Shown: positions 1 to 5,444 of the stretch, one piece after another
How the letters are laid out: each line of letters starts with the position of its first letter
How positions within the stretch are numbered: the first letter of the stretch is position 1
Source of the DNA: CBDULX01 sp048550535
GTDB lineage: Bacteria > Pseudomonadota > Gammaproteobacteria > SZUA-229
Direction of reading: 5' to 3'
DNA: 5,845 nucleotides
Assembly (NCBI GenBank): GCA_048550535.1
Contig: JBLYYN010000085.1
Location: 1 to 5,845, forward strand
Notes under the pieces: model-generated
Database searches by the model: none
What the model saw: the letters and a program-made list of their open reading frames with translations, nothing else
Told to the model about the DNA's origin: nothing
Translations under genes and position numbers: made by a program

Positions 1-271
1 TGCCAATAGTGTCAGATGAGTCATGCCAGGCTTTGTGGGTAAAGTGGGTGTCCGTTGACACAGAGTAGATTTCCACGCCGCGCTTCTGAAACTCTTCATA
101 GTGGTCTGCCAGGTCGCCAAGCTCAGTTGGGCAAACAAATGTGAAATCCGCAGGATAGAAAAAGAAAATAGACCATTTACCTTTCAGGTCCTGATCGGAA
201 ACTTCTAAAAAGTCACCGTTTTTAAAGGCTGTGGCCTGGAAAGGTTTGATTTGGGTATTGATAAGTGCCAT
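1..271 (-). CDS. ahpC: Alkyl hydroperoxide reductase subunit C (AhpC), 5' part only
   Basis: This is a 2-Cys peroxiredoxin of the AhpC/Prx1 type, a cytoplasmic enzyme that reduces hydrogen peroxide, organic hydroperoxides and peroxynitrite and is normally recycled by AhpF. The first 90 residues are visible, starting MALINTQIKPF; the rest lies beyond the left window edge. The peroxidatic cysteine is Cys47 in the signature FTFVCPTEL, preceded by FFFYPAD, and SVSTDTHFTHKAWH follows, as in enteric AhpC. The resolving cysteine (about residue 165 in the family) is outside the window, so completeness cannot be judged. The ATG at 271 is well supported because an AGGAG Shine-Dalgarno (278-282 on the complement) sits 6 nt upstream. 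The gene diverges from oxyR with 142 bp between the start codons, an arrangement typical of OxyR-controlled peroxidase genes. No ahpF is visible here. Confidence 0.96.
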   Translation of the reverse strand, partial: MALINTQIKPFQATAFKNGDFLEVSDQDLKGKWSIFFFYPADFTFVCPTELGDLADHYEEFQKRGVEIYSVSTDTHFTHKAWHDSSDTIG

Positions 272-277
272 TGGGTA

Positions 278-282
278 CTCCT
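278..282 (-). promoter_or_regulatory. ahpC ribosome binding site
   Basis: The complement reads AGGAG here, followed by TACCCA and then the ATG of ahpC. This is a near-consensus Shine-Dalgarno at normal spacing. It fixes the ahpC start and suggests strong translation, as expected for an abundant peroxidase. Confidence 0.8.
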
Positions 283-325
283 ATTATATTTGGGTTGCTT
301 AAATTGTTTATCAAACTGTGGATGT

Positions 326-354
326 ACTTTACACATGAACAGTAAATCTATAAA
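326..354 (-). promoter_or_regulatory. Candidate ahpC promoter
   Basis: On the complement, TTTATA (354-349; 4 of 6 matches to TTGACA) is followed after 17 bp by TAAAGT (331-326; 4 of 6 matches to TATAAT). Transcription would start near 319, leaving a leader of about 48 nt. The hexamers are weak, as is usual for promoters that need an activator. The -35 directly abuts the OxyR-like palindrome at 355-369, a position suited to contact between bound OxyR and RNA polymerase. This is inferred from motif matching only. Confidence 0.35.
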
Positions 355-369
355 TTAGAATATTCCTAT
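355..369. promoter_or_regulatory. Candidate OxyR / LysR-type operator between ahpC and oxyR
   Basis: The plus strand reads TTAG-N7-CTAT; the complement reads ATAG-N7-CTAA. This matches the spacing of one element of the known OxyR motif (ATAG-N7-CTAT) with one mismatch at the ends. The internal T and A positions of the consensus are not kept, and I could not find a good second element at the expected 22-bp register, so the site is only partial. Its position is favourable: next to the candidate ahpC -35 and over the -35 region of the candidate oxyR promoter. That would permit activation of ahpC and repression of oxyR. Confidence 0.4.
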
Positions 370-385
370 GATAACAATCTAAAAT
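357..385 (+). promoter_or_regulatory. Candidate oxyR promoter
   Basis: TAAAAT at 380-385 matches the -10 consensus in 5 of 6 positions and would give a leader of about 20 nt before the oxyR ATG. No good -35 is present; the hexamer 17 bp upstream (357-362) is poor and lies inside the OxyR-like palindrome. This layout would fit negative autoregulation by OxyR. The call rests on the -10 and the location alone. Confidence 0.3.
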
Positions 386-413
386 ACTGAACAACCAATT
401 CCAGGGCTTTATC

Positions 414-1310
414 ATGATTTCAATCAAGCAGTTAACGTATGCATTAGCCGTCGAGAAGACTCTTCACTTCAAGAAGGCGGCTGAGCTTTGCCATATCAGT
501 CAATCTGCACTCAGTACTGCACTGACTGAACTGGAAAAGCAGCTGGGGCTGCAAATTTTCGAGCGAGATAACAAGAAAGTGCTGGTAACACCGATTGGCA
601 GGGAAGTATTAAACCAGGCGCGAAAGATAATATTACAAGTTGAGGACCTGGAACATCTCGCTGACAAACAGAAAGCTCCCTTGAGCTTTCCTATCACTGT
701 CGGGGTGATACCTACCATCGCCCCCTTTCTGCTTCCTGCAATCTTCCCAAGCTTAAACAAGCTGTTTCCTCAAGCCCAGATCAATGTCGTTGAAGAACAA
801 ACCCATATTCTGGTTGACATGGTGCGAAGCGGGGAAATCGATACCGCCATCATTGCCTTGCCTTATCCTTGCGAAGGCTTACTCACACTGGAGTTCTGGC
901 AGGAGGATTTTTACTGGGTTACCCTGAAAGACAACGAACACGCTCAACAAAAGGAGATCACCAGTGATGAGATCACCCAGAGCAACTTAATGCTACTAAA
1001 GGAAGGTCACTGCCTTAAAGATCAGATTCTTGATGTTTGTAAGCTGTCTGAGCAAACAGCTAATCACGGTTTTGGGGCCACCAGCCTGACCACATTGGTT
1101 CAAATGGTACTGGGTAATCTTGGAACAACTCTGATTCCAGCCATGGCTAAAAAACAGCTCATCAGTGGTAATAAGAAGCTATCCGTAGTCCATCTGGACG
1201 AACCTGGCCCACACAGACGCATTGCCTTTATTTTGCGCCCAAATTACACACGTTTATCGAGTATTGAGGCCCTGATTGAGGTCTGCAAAAACACATTACC
1301 GGAAGCATAA
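414..1310 (+). CDS. oxyR: Peroxide-sensing LysR-type regulator OxyR
   Basis: OxyR is a cytoplasmic LysR-family transcription factor that becomes an activator of antioxidant genes when peroxide oxidises a cysteine pair to a disulfide. The 298-aa product has an N-terminal winged HTH (about residues 1-60, with HFKKAAELCHISQSALS) and a LysR substrate-binding domain (about 90-295). The diagnostic feature is EGHCLKDQILDVC. Cys200 and Cys209 are nine residues apart and correspond to E. coli Cys199 and Cys208, and His199 precedes the sensing cysteine. The segments GVIPTIAPFLLP (with Thr101), RATSL-like GATSLTTL and HRRIAFILRP also follow E. coli OxyR. The length is normal (E. coli 305 aa). The ATG has a weak AGGG seven bases upstream (403-406). 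It diverges from ahpC, its likely main target, and converges on glmS. The short antisense open frame at 500-760 is a shadow. Confidence 0.95.
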   Translation: MISIKQLTYALAVEKTLHFKKAAELCHISQSALSTALTELEKQLGLQIFERDNKKVLVTPIGREVLNQARKIILQVEDLEHLADKQKAPLSFPITVGVIPTIAPFLLPAIFPSLNKLFPQAQINVVEEQTHILVDMVRSGEIDTAIIALPYPCEGLLTLEFWQEDFYWVTLKDNEHAQQKEITSDEITQSNLMLLKEGHCLKDQILDVCKLSEQTANHGFGATSLTTLVQMVLGNLGTTLIPAMAKKQLISGNKKLSVVHLDEPGPHRRIAFILRPNYTRLSSIEALIEVCKNTLPEA

Positions 1311-1474
1311 GCCTGGCTTGGCCTGAACTAAGCGCACCACCAGGACTTAAATCGCGTTGCACCCTATACCCATTGACGGAATATCGAAAGCCTGTAATTT
1401 CCGCTGTTTTCTATGCGTCGGTTCTACTTTAGACTATCACTCTGTTAGCAGTAAGAATTCAAAATCAATTTCTC

Positions 1475-1492
1475 TGCCCATCTCTTGACTAC
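1475..1492 (-). repeat. Direct repeat copy 3 (GTAGTCAA type)
   Basis: On the complement this 18-mer starts GTAGTCAAGAGAT. It matches the copy at 1641-1658 in 13 of 18 positions and the copy at 1519-1536 in 11 of 18. A more degenerate relative (TAGTCTAAAGTAG) lies further left at about 1424-1437. A 13/18 match in a 370-bp AT-rich segment is suggestive but not beyond chance. Confidence 0.35.
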
Positions 1493-1518
1493 ATAGTTTT
1501 AAGAATTGTAGGCCAAAC

Positions 1519-1536
1519 CTGTCTTCGCTTGAGTAC
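1519..1536 (-). repeat. Direct repeat copy 2 (GTACTCAA type)
   Basis: The complement starts GTACTCAAGCGAAGA and shares the exact 8-mer GTACTCAA with the copy at 1641-1658, in the same orientation and 122 bp away. It is less similar after the 8-mer (11 of 18 overall). Same-orientation, unevenly spaced copies are what transposase (TnsB) binding sites look like at the left end of Tn7-like elements. Confidence 0.35.
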
Positions 1537-1640
1537 CCTCATGTTGCTTCACATATATTCAACTATTTGCCAACTGGCGCTGATTCATATGTGCCATATT
1601 CATTTTGCACACAAACCAGAGAGTCTCTAATTAGGAAACA

Positions 1641-1666
1641 GGCTTATCTTTTGAGTACAATCAACA
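1641..1666 (-). repeat. Direct repeat copy 1 with TGTTGA terminus, possible Tn7-like element end
   Basis: Reading the complement away from glmS, TGTTGA begins at 1666 and is followed by TT and then the repeat GTACTCAAAAGATAAGCC (1658-1641). Many Tn7-like transposons begin with TGT and a transposase-binding repeat very near the tip; some type I-F CRISPR-associated ones begin TGTTGA. Against this, the sequence starts only 15 bp after the glmS stop rather than the usual roughly 25 bp, and no partner end or target duplication was found in the window. Confidence 0.3.
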
Positions 1667-1681
1667 GCCCTAAACTTTTAA

Positions 1682-3511
1682 TTATTCCACCGTCACCGAC
1701 TTGGCCAAATTCCTGGGCTGGTCCACATCTGTGCCCTTACGCACAGCCACATAATAGGATAGTAATTGTAACGGCACTGCAAACAATATCGGCGCTAACT
1801 CGGTATCCACCGCCGGTACGGTAATCACTTTACAGCTATGGCCCAGATCATCCATATTCAGTCGTTGGTCAGAAAACAGGTACACTCGCCCGTTACGTGC
1901 CAGCACTTCCTGTAAATTGGACTTAAGCTTTTCTTCCAGTCCGTCTTTTGGTACCACGGCTATGATCGGCATATGTGGATCCACCAGCGCCAAAGGACCG
2001 TGCTTCAACTCACCGGCCGGATAAGCTTCCGCATGGATATAGGATATTTCTTTTAGCTTGAGTGCACCTTCCATGGCAATGGGATACAGCAAACCACGCC
2101 CCAGGAACAGGGCACTGACGGTTTCCTCAAAATCTTCCGCCCACTGCTCAATGGCATTTGATTCCAGTACCTGCTCGACCAGCCTGGGCAAATGAGCAAG
2201 TCCTGCCACCAGTTTACACTCTGTGTCTTCATGCAAGCCATGACGACGCCCCAGGACCAGGGTAAGCAACATCAGGCCCATTAACTGGGTGGTAAAGGCC
2301 TTGGTTGAAGCTACCCCGATTTCCGGTCCGGCTCGGGTCATCAATACCAGTTTTGACTCCCTCACCAGTGAGCTTTCCGGCACATTACAAATGGCCAGGG
2401 AATGTTCCGCCTTATCTTTTAAGTTTCTCAGAGCTGCCAGGGTATCGGCGGTTTCACCCGACTGGGAAATGGTGACTACCAGGGTATGGTCAAGGACCAC
2501 CGGTTTACGGTATCGGAATTCACTGGCCACTTCAACATTGCAGGGTATCCCAGCTAACGATTCCAGCCAGTAACGGGCCACCAGGCCCGCATGGAAAGAA
2601 GTGCCACAGGCAATAATCTGAACCTGTTTTACCTGATCGAATATTTCAGCGGCTTCACTGCCAAACGCACTATCCAGCACTCGGTCATTGTAAATACGAC
2701 CTTCCATGACTTCCGCCAGTACCGCTGGCTGCTCATGGATTTCTTTCATCATATAATGCCGGTATTCACCCCGGCTCACCGCATCCACACTCAGTTCTGA
2801 AGTACGGATTTCACGCTCGACCGGTTGCTGCTCTCGATCATATATCTTCAATGAATGAGTACGAATATCGGCAATATCCCCTTCTTCCATGAATATAAAA
2901 CGCTGGGTGACAGGCAACAAAGCTGCCACGTCAGAGGCAATGAAATATTCGCCAAAGCCGACACCGATCACCAGTGGGCTGCCACTGCGTGCAGCGATCA
3001 AACGACCGGGTTCATCGCTGGCCATCACGCCCAGGGCGTAGGCCCCCTCGAAATCAGCGCAGGACTTTTGCACTGCGGCCAGCAGATCATCGCCTTTGGC
3101 CTTGTAAGACTGGATCTGATGCACCACCACTTCGGTATCGGTTTCCGAGCTAAACACAAAACCATTGGCTGTTTGCTGTTCACGTAACTCGCTGTGATTT
3201 TCGATAATGCCGTTATGCACCACGGCCACTTTGCGATCGCATATATGAGGGTGAGCATTGGGCTCAGAGGGTTCGCCATGGGTGGCCCAGCGAGTATGAG
3301 CTATACCCAGCTGACCTTCCAGCGGATGGGCTTTCAGGGATTCGACCAGGTTTTCCACCTTGCCCACCCTGCGCACACGATCCAGACACACCTGGTCGTT
3401 GATCACGGCAATACCGGCTGAGTCGTAACCCCTATATTCCAGACGCCTTAACCCTTCCAGTAAGATGGGTGTCACATTTCGCTCAGCAACCGCGCCGACT
3501 ATTCCACACAT
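1682..3511 (-). CDS. glmS: Glutamine-fructose-6-phosphate aminotransferase (isomerising), GlmS
   Basis: GlmS makes glucosamine-6-phosphate from fructose-6-phosphate and glutamine in the cytoplasm, the first committed step to UDP-GlcNAc for peptidoglycan and LPS. The product is 609 aa, exactly the E. coli length. It begins MCGIVGA, where Cys2 becomes the N-terminal nucleophile of the class II glutaminase domain (about 2-220; motifs LEYRGYDSAG, AHTRWATHGEPSE, VVHNGIIEN, SETDTEV). Two SIS sugar-isomerase domains follow: ACGTSFHAG at 301-309 with SQSGETADT at 349-357, then LFLGRGLLYPIAMEGALKLKE from 468 and AGELKHGPLAL around 499-509. The conserved tail DQPRNLAKSVTVE is intact. A TTG 12 bp upstream would give MEIF before MCGIVGA, but the ATG at 3511 must be the start because the cysteine has to be exposed after Met removal. 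No glmS ribozyme is seen or expected in this lineage. Confidence 0.98.
   Translation of the reverse strand: MCGIVGAVAERNVTPILLEGLRRLEYRGYDSAGIAVINDQVCLDRVRRVGKVENLVESLKAHPLEGQLGIAHTRWATHGEPSEPNAHPHICDRKVAVVHNGIIENHSELREQQTANGFVFSSETDTEVVVHQIQSYKAKGDDLLAAVQKSCADFEGAYALGVMASDEPGRLIAARSGSPLVIGVGFGEYFIASDVAALLPVTQRFIFMEEGDIADIRTHSLKIYDREQQPVEREIRTSELSVDAVSRGEYRHYMMKEIHEQPAVLAEVMEGRIYNDRVLDSAFGSEAAEIFDQVKQVQIIACGTSFHAGLVARYWLESLAGIPCNVEVASEFRYRKPVVLDHTLVVTISQSGETADTLAALRNLKDKAEHSLAICNVPESSLVRESKLVLMTRAGPEIGVASTKAFTTQLMGLMLLTLVLGRRHGLHEDTECKLVAGLAHLPRLVEQVLESNAIEQWAEDFEETVSALFLGRGLLYPIAMEGALKLKEISYIHAEAYPAGELKHGPLALVDPHMPIIAVVPKDGLEEKLKSNLQEVLARNGRVYLFSDQRLNMDDLGHSCKVITVPAVDTELAPILFAVPLQLLSYYVAVRKGTDVDQPRNLAKSVTVE
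1685..1723 (-). other. attTn7-type recognition segment in the 3' end of glmS
   Basis: These codons encode DQPRNLAKSVTVE, the conserved C-terminus of GlmS. In Tn7 the TnsD protein binds this coding segment and directs insertion about 25 bp past the stop codon. Conservation of the residues makes this a potential Tn7 attachment site. That is knowledge of the family applied here; no intact transposon is present in the window. Confidence 0.6.
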
Positions 3512-3517
3512 AAAAAT

Positions 3518-3521
3518 TTCC
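3518..3521 (-). promoter_or_regulatory. Weak glmS ribosome binding site
   Basis: The complement reads TTGGAAATTTTTATG, with GGAA six bases before the ATG at 3511. The upstream TTG (3523-3521) overlaps this Shine-Dalgarno, which supports the downstream ATG as the real start. The site is short, so translation may be modest. Confidence 0.5.
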
Positions 3522-3560
3522 AAGATTTGTCTTGTTCAGATAGATGAGCAAAAGAGTACC

Positions 3561-3610
3561 ATGATCCAAAATCATAATCATTCGATTAAGTTACAAATCA
3601 TTTGATCAAA
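3561..3610. repeat. Three phased GATC/GATT-centred repeats upstream of glmS
   Basis: Three related decamers occur at 20-bp intervals: ATGATCCAAA (3561-3570), TTCGATTAAG (3581-3590) and the perfect palindrome TTTGATCAAA (3601-3610). The last two share a longer match, AATCATTCGATTAAG (3576-3590) against AATCATTTGATCAAA (3596-3610), 12 of 15. Spacing of about two helical turns places them on one face of the DNA, as for an oligomeric regulator. They lie just downstream of the candidate glmS promoter, within its leader. No regulator can be named. Confidence 0.4.
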
Positions 3611-3616
3611 GAACTC

Positions 3617-3645
3617 AAAATAAATATTTAATAGTCAATTATCAA
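3617..3645 (-). promoter_or_regulatory. Candidate glmS promoter
   Basis: On the complement, TTGATA (3645-3640; 5 of 6 matches) is followed after exactly 17 bp by TATTTT (3622-3617; 4 of 6 matches). Transcription would start near 3610, giving a leader of about 100 nt that contains the phased repeats at 3561-3610. The whole region is AT-rich, so chance matches are likely. Confidence 0.3.
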
Positions 3646-3727
3646 CATAGGCAATGAAAACAGAGGTCTAAGAAAACTGCTTAAAGCCGGGTCTTAACTG
3701 GATAAAACAAAAGCACCAAATCGGCTA

Positions 3728-3773
3728 TTTACAAATTAAAAATATCTATCAAAATGAACTTGCACAGCATAAT
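3728..3773 (+). promoter_or_regulatory. Candidate promoter region of the GGDEF-like gene
   Basis: TTTACA at 3728-3733 (5 of 6 to the -35) is followed after 16 bp by CAAAAT at 3750-3755 (4 of 6). A second -10-like hexamer, CATAAT, lies at 3768-3773 (5 of 6) without a clear -35. The segment is about 50-90 bp upstream of the start codon, a sensible location. The assignment is tentative. Confidence 0.2.
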
Positions 3774-3819
3774 TAACTCTGCTTAATGTAATAGGGATAT
3801 TATTAAATCAGATGTGACT

Positions 3820-4929
3820 ATGAATACCATACTGCGTGAACAAATTCGAATATATGAGAGCCATATTGGTACCATTCTGGCCTGTAATCTGATTGCGGCC
3901 AGCTTACTCATAGTGTTCCTGCAACCGGTCGAAAACGATAACATTGCTGCTGGCTGGTTGCTCGCCATTATCATCTTCAATCTGCTGCATTTTGCATTGA
4001 CTAACAGAATCAGGAAAACAGCGCTCTATACTGAAGCACTGATCAATGAGCGCCACCAGCACTATCTCTGGATGGTGATTATATCAGGTCTGCTCTGGGG
4101 CATGACGCCGTACCTGCTGTTTCCGGAAAGCACTACCGAACAACAGTTGCTTTACTTGCTGGTGATTTCCATTTTCACCACCACTTCAGTCAATTTGATT
4201 AATGTACTACCCAGGGCCTACACGACACTGATGGCCCTCATATATACGCCCCTGTTAGTGATGCTGTTTTCGCGGGCAGACCAGTTTTCCATCAACCTCA
4301 TGGTGATGGTGGTGGTCTACATGCTGTTTATGTACCTTACCGCAGACAGCTACCGAGAACGTACATTGCATGCTATCCAGCTACAAATCGAATTACATAA
4401 ACAGAATACCAGCGATGAGTTCACCGGCCTGCCCAATCTGTACTATCTTACTCAGCAAATGGCACTGGAATGGCGCAGAGCCATGAGAAACCAGCGGCCT
4501 ACCAGTATGTTAATGATTGACCTTATATTGGAACCGAGGCCCGAAAACGACAGTTATGACCAACAACTCACACGCTTTGCCAGCATGCTTAAGGAAAATA
4601 TCAATCGTAGTGGTGAATTTGCCGCCCGTATCGATGAGAGTCGCTTTGCTATTCTATTACCCGACACCCAGGCCAGGTCGGCGCTTAAGCTGGCTAACAA
4701 GCTGTCTCATATGTTCAGGGTAAGTGAAGCCATAAATGATAAAAATCAGGCGCAATACCATCTATCTATCAAGATTGGTGTTGCCAGCACCACACCCCAG
4801 GCCGGTTCCGACTATAGTGATCTCCCTGGCCTTGCCGAAGAGGCGTTACTCAGTGCAATGAAATCCCAGGACAAGGACTATGTCTTCCTTAAAACGTCCA
4901 GATTCACTTCAATTAAATCAGCTGCATAA
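3820..4929 (+). CDS. Membrane protein with degenerate GGDEF domain
   Basis: The protein has about 369 residues. Its N-terminal half is an integral-membrane sensor with about six hydrophobic segments (roughly residues 17-34, 44-60, 85-101, 109-128, 137-151 and 157-173, counted from the ATG). The C-terminal half is a GGDEF fold: DEFTGLPNLYYL (199-210, like D.LTGLPNR), IDLILE (233-238), RIDESRFAILLPDT (270-283) and LSIKIGVAS (315-323). Active diguanylate cyclases carry GG[DE]EF where this protein has DESRF, so c-di-GMP synthesis is unlikely. The inhibitory-site position, RxxD five residues upstream of GGDEF, is RSGE here, so nucleotide binding is not excluded. It may act as a c-di-GMP receptor or a signalling scaffold; I cannot name a specific family. 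A GTG at 3814 would add Met-Thr; neither start has a good Shine-Dalgarno (AGGGA at 3793-3797 is too distant). It stands alone, between glmS and ssb, and ends at a strong terminator. Confidence 0.88.
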   Translation: MNTILREQIRIYESHIGTILACNLIAASLLIVFLQPVENDNIAAGWLLAIIIFNLLHFALTNRIRKTALYTEALINERHQHYLWMVIISGLLWGMTPYLLFPESTTEQQLLYLLVISIFTTTSVNLINVLPRAYTTLMALIYTPLLVMLFSRADQFSINLMVMVVVYMLFMYLTADSYRERTLHAIQLQIELHKQNTSDEFTGLPNLYYLTQQMALEWRRAMRNQRPTSMLMIDLILEPRPENDSYDQQLTRFASMLKENINRSGEFAARIDESRFAILLPDTQARSALKLANKLSHMFRVSEAINDKNQAQYHLSIKIGVASTTPQAGSDYSDLPGLAEEALLSAMKSQDKDYVFLKTSRFTSIKSAA

Positions 4930-4958
4930 AAAAAGCCCCGATACTGGGGCTTTTTTTT
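4928..4958. terminator. Bidirectional intrinsic terminator
   Basis: GCCCC (4935-4939) pairs with GGGGC (4946-4950) around a six-base loop, GATACT. Eight T residues follow (4951-4958) and a run of A residues precedes (4928-4934). The A and T runs can extend the stem and give a U tract on either strand. It therefore serves both the GGDEF-like gene, whose stop codon touches it, and the convergent ssb, whose stop is 16 bp away. Confidence 0.93.
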
Positions 4959-4974
4959 CTAGCAACTCGGACTC

Positions 4975-5430
4975 CTAGAAGGGAATGTCATCATCGAAAG
5001 ATTCATCCACAGGAGCCGGAGCAGCTGATGGTGCCGACTGATCAGCAGGTGCATTCTGCTGCTGAGGAGCAGAAGAATAATCACCCGAGCCACCACGACT
5101 ACCCAGCATTTGCATTTCACTGGCTACGATTTCAGTGGTGTAACGATCGTTACCGGTTTTATCCTGCCATTTACGGGTACGTAAACTGCCTTCCACATAG
5201 ACCTGCGATCCCTTACGCAGGTATTCGCCGGCAATTTCTGCCAATCGGTTAAAAAACACCACGGTATGCCATTCGGTGCGTTCCTGTTTCTGACCGCTCT
5301 GCTTGTCGGTCCATTGTTCAGAGGTTGCAATTGAAATATTGGTGACTGCACTGCCACTGGGTGTGTAACGTGTGTCAGGATCCTTCCCGCAATTACCAAC
5401 GAGTATTACTTTGTTAACTCCGCGCGCCAT
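4975..5430 (-). CDS. ssb: Single-stranded DNA-binding protein SSB
   Basis: SSB coats single-stranded DNA as a homotetramer during replication, recombination and repair, and recruits partner proteins through its tail. The 151-aa product begins MARGVNKVILVGN and has the OB fold over about residues 5-108. The DNA-stacking aromatics Trp40, Trp54, Phe60 and Trp88 are all present, with EYLRKGSQVYVEG and LRTRKW as in E. coli. A Gln/Pro/Ala/Ser linker (about 112-143) leads to the acidic tip DESFDDDIPF, the conserved protein-interaction motif. The linker is shorter than in E. coli SSB (178 aa). Residue 14 is Cys in VGNCGKDP where Leu is common. The ATG at 5430 has AGGA seven bases upstream (5438-5441). 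The gene follows the MFS transporter gene by 14 bp on the same strand, with its Shine-Dalgarno in that gap. Confidence 0.97.
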   Translation of the reverse strand: MARGVNKVILVGNCGKDPDTRYTPSGSAVTNISIATSEQWTDKQSGQKQERTEWHTVVFFNRLAEIAGEYLRKGSQVYVEGSLRTRKWQDKTGNDRYTTEIVASEMQMLGSRGGSGDYSSAPQQQNAPADQSAPSAAPAPVDESFDDDIPF

Positions 5431-5435
5431 TTCGA

Positions 5436-5441
5436 TTTCCT
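5436..5441 (-). promoter_or_regulatory. ssb ribosome binding site
   Basis: The complement reads AGGAAA followed by TCGAA and the ATG of ssb. It lies within the 14-bp gap after the stop codon of the upstream transporter gene, which supports translation from one polycistronic message. It also confirms the start at 5430. Confidence 0.7.
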
Positions 5442-5444
5442 AGG

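Larger units (their letters stand above)
1311..1681. other. 371-bp spacer between oxyR and glmS without a recognisable gene
   Basis: This lies between the convergent 3' ends of oxyR and glmS. I see no tRNA cloverleaf, no coding frame I can recognise and, unusually for convergent genes, no clear GC-rich hairpin with a T tract. Weak structures are an AGAGA/TCTCT palindrome at 1618-1628, a five-base TGTGC/GCACA stem at 1590-1611, and CCTGG/CCAGG arms around 1312-1345. The main structure is a set of direct repeats on the minus strand (about 1475-1492, 1519-1536 and 1641-1658) and a TGTTGA at 1666-1661, 15 bp past the glmS stop. Because the sequence downstream of glmS is the classical Tn7 insertion site, the spacer could be the remnant of a Tn7-like element. 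The small plus-strand frame beginning at 1567 runs into the 3' end of glmS and shows no family resemblance. Confidence 0.6.

Noticed and set aside
283..288. Perfect TATAAT on the complement upstream of ahpC
   Set aside because: It lies only 11 nt before the ATG and abuts the Shine-Dalgarno, so a transcript from it would have almost no leader; it is probably AT-rich coincidence.
500..760. 86-aa open frame antisense to oxyR
   Set aside because: It is fully inside a well-supported oxyR and has no family resemblance; it is a shadow frame.
1269..1273. GCCCT as a partner target duplication for the possible transposon end at 1666
   Set aside because: It matches the 5 bp next to TGTTGA but lies inside the intact oxyR frame and is not followed by a TGT terminus.
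1567..1824. 85-aa plus-strand frame overlapping the 3' end of glmS
   Set aside because: Half of it is antisense to conserved glmS codons, its product is rich in Pro, Thr and Ser with no recognisable motif, and no ribosome binding site was evident.
2053..3421. Several frames of 60-110 aa within glmS on both strands
   Set aside because: All lie within the 609-aa GlmS frame, whose every family motif is intact, so they are shadows.
3512..3610. glmS ribozyme in the leader
   Set aside because: The leader is AT-rich with no recognisable ribozyme core, and the element is known from Gram-positive relatives rather than gammaproteobacteria.
5028..5399. Overlapping frames across ssb on both strands
   Set aside because: SSB is complete from MARGVNK to DDDIPF; the other frames show no recognisable motifs.
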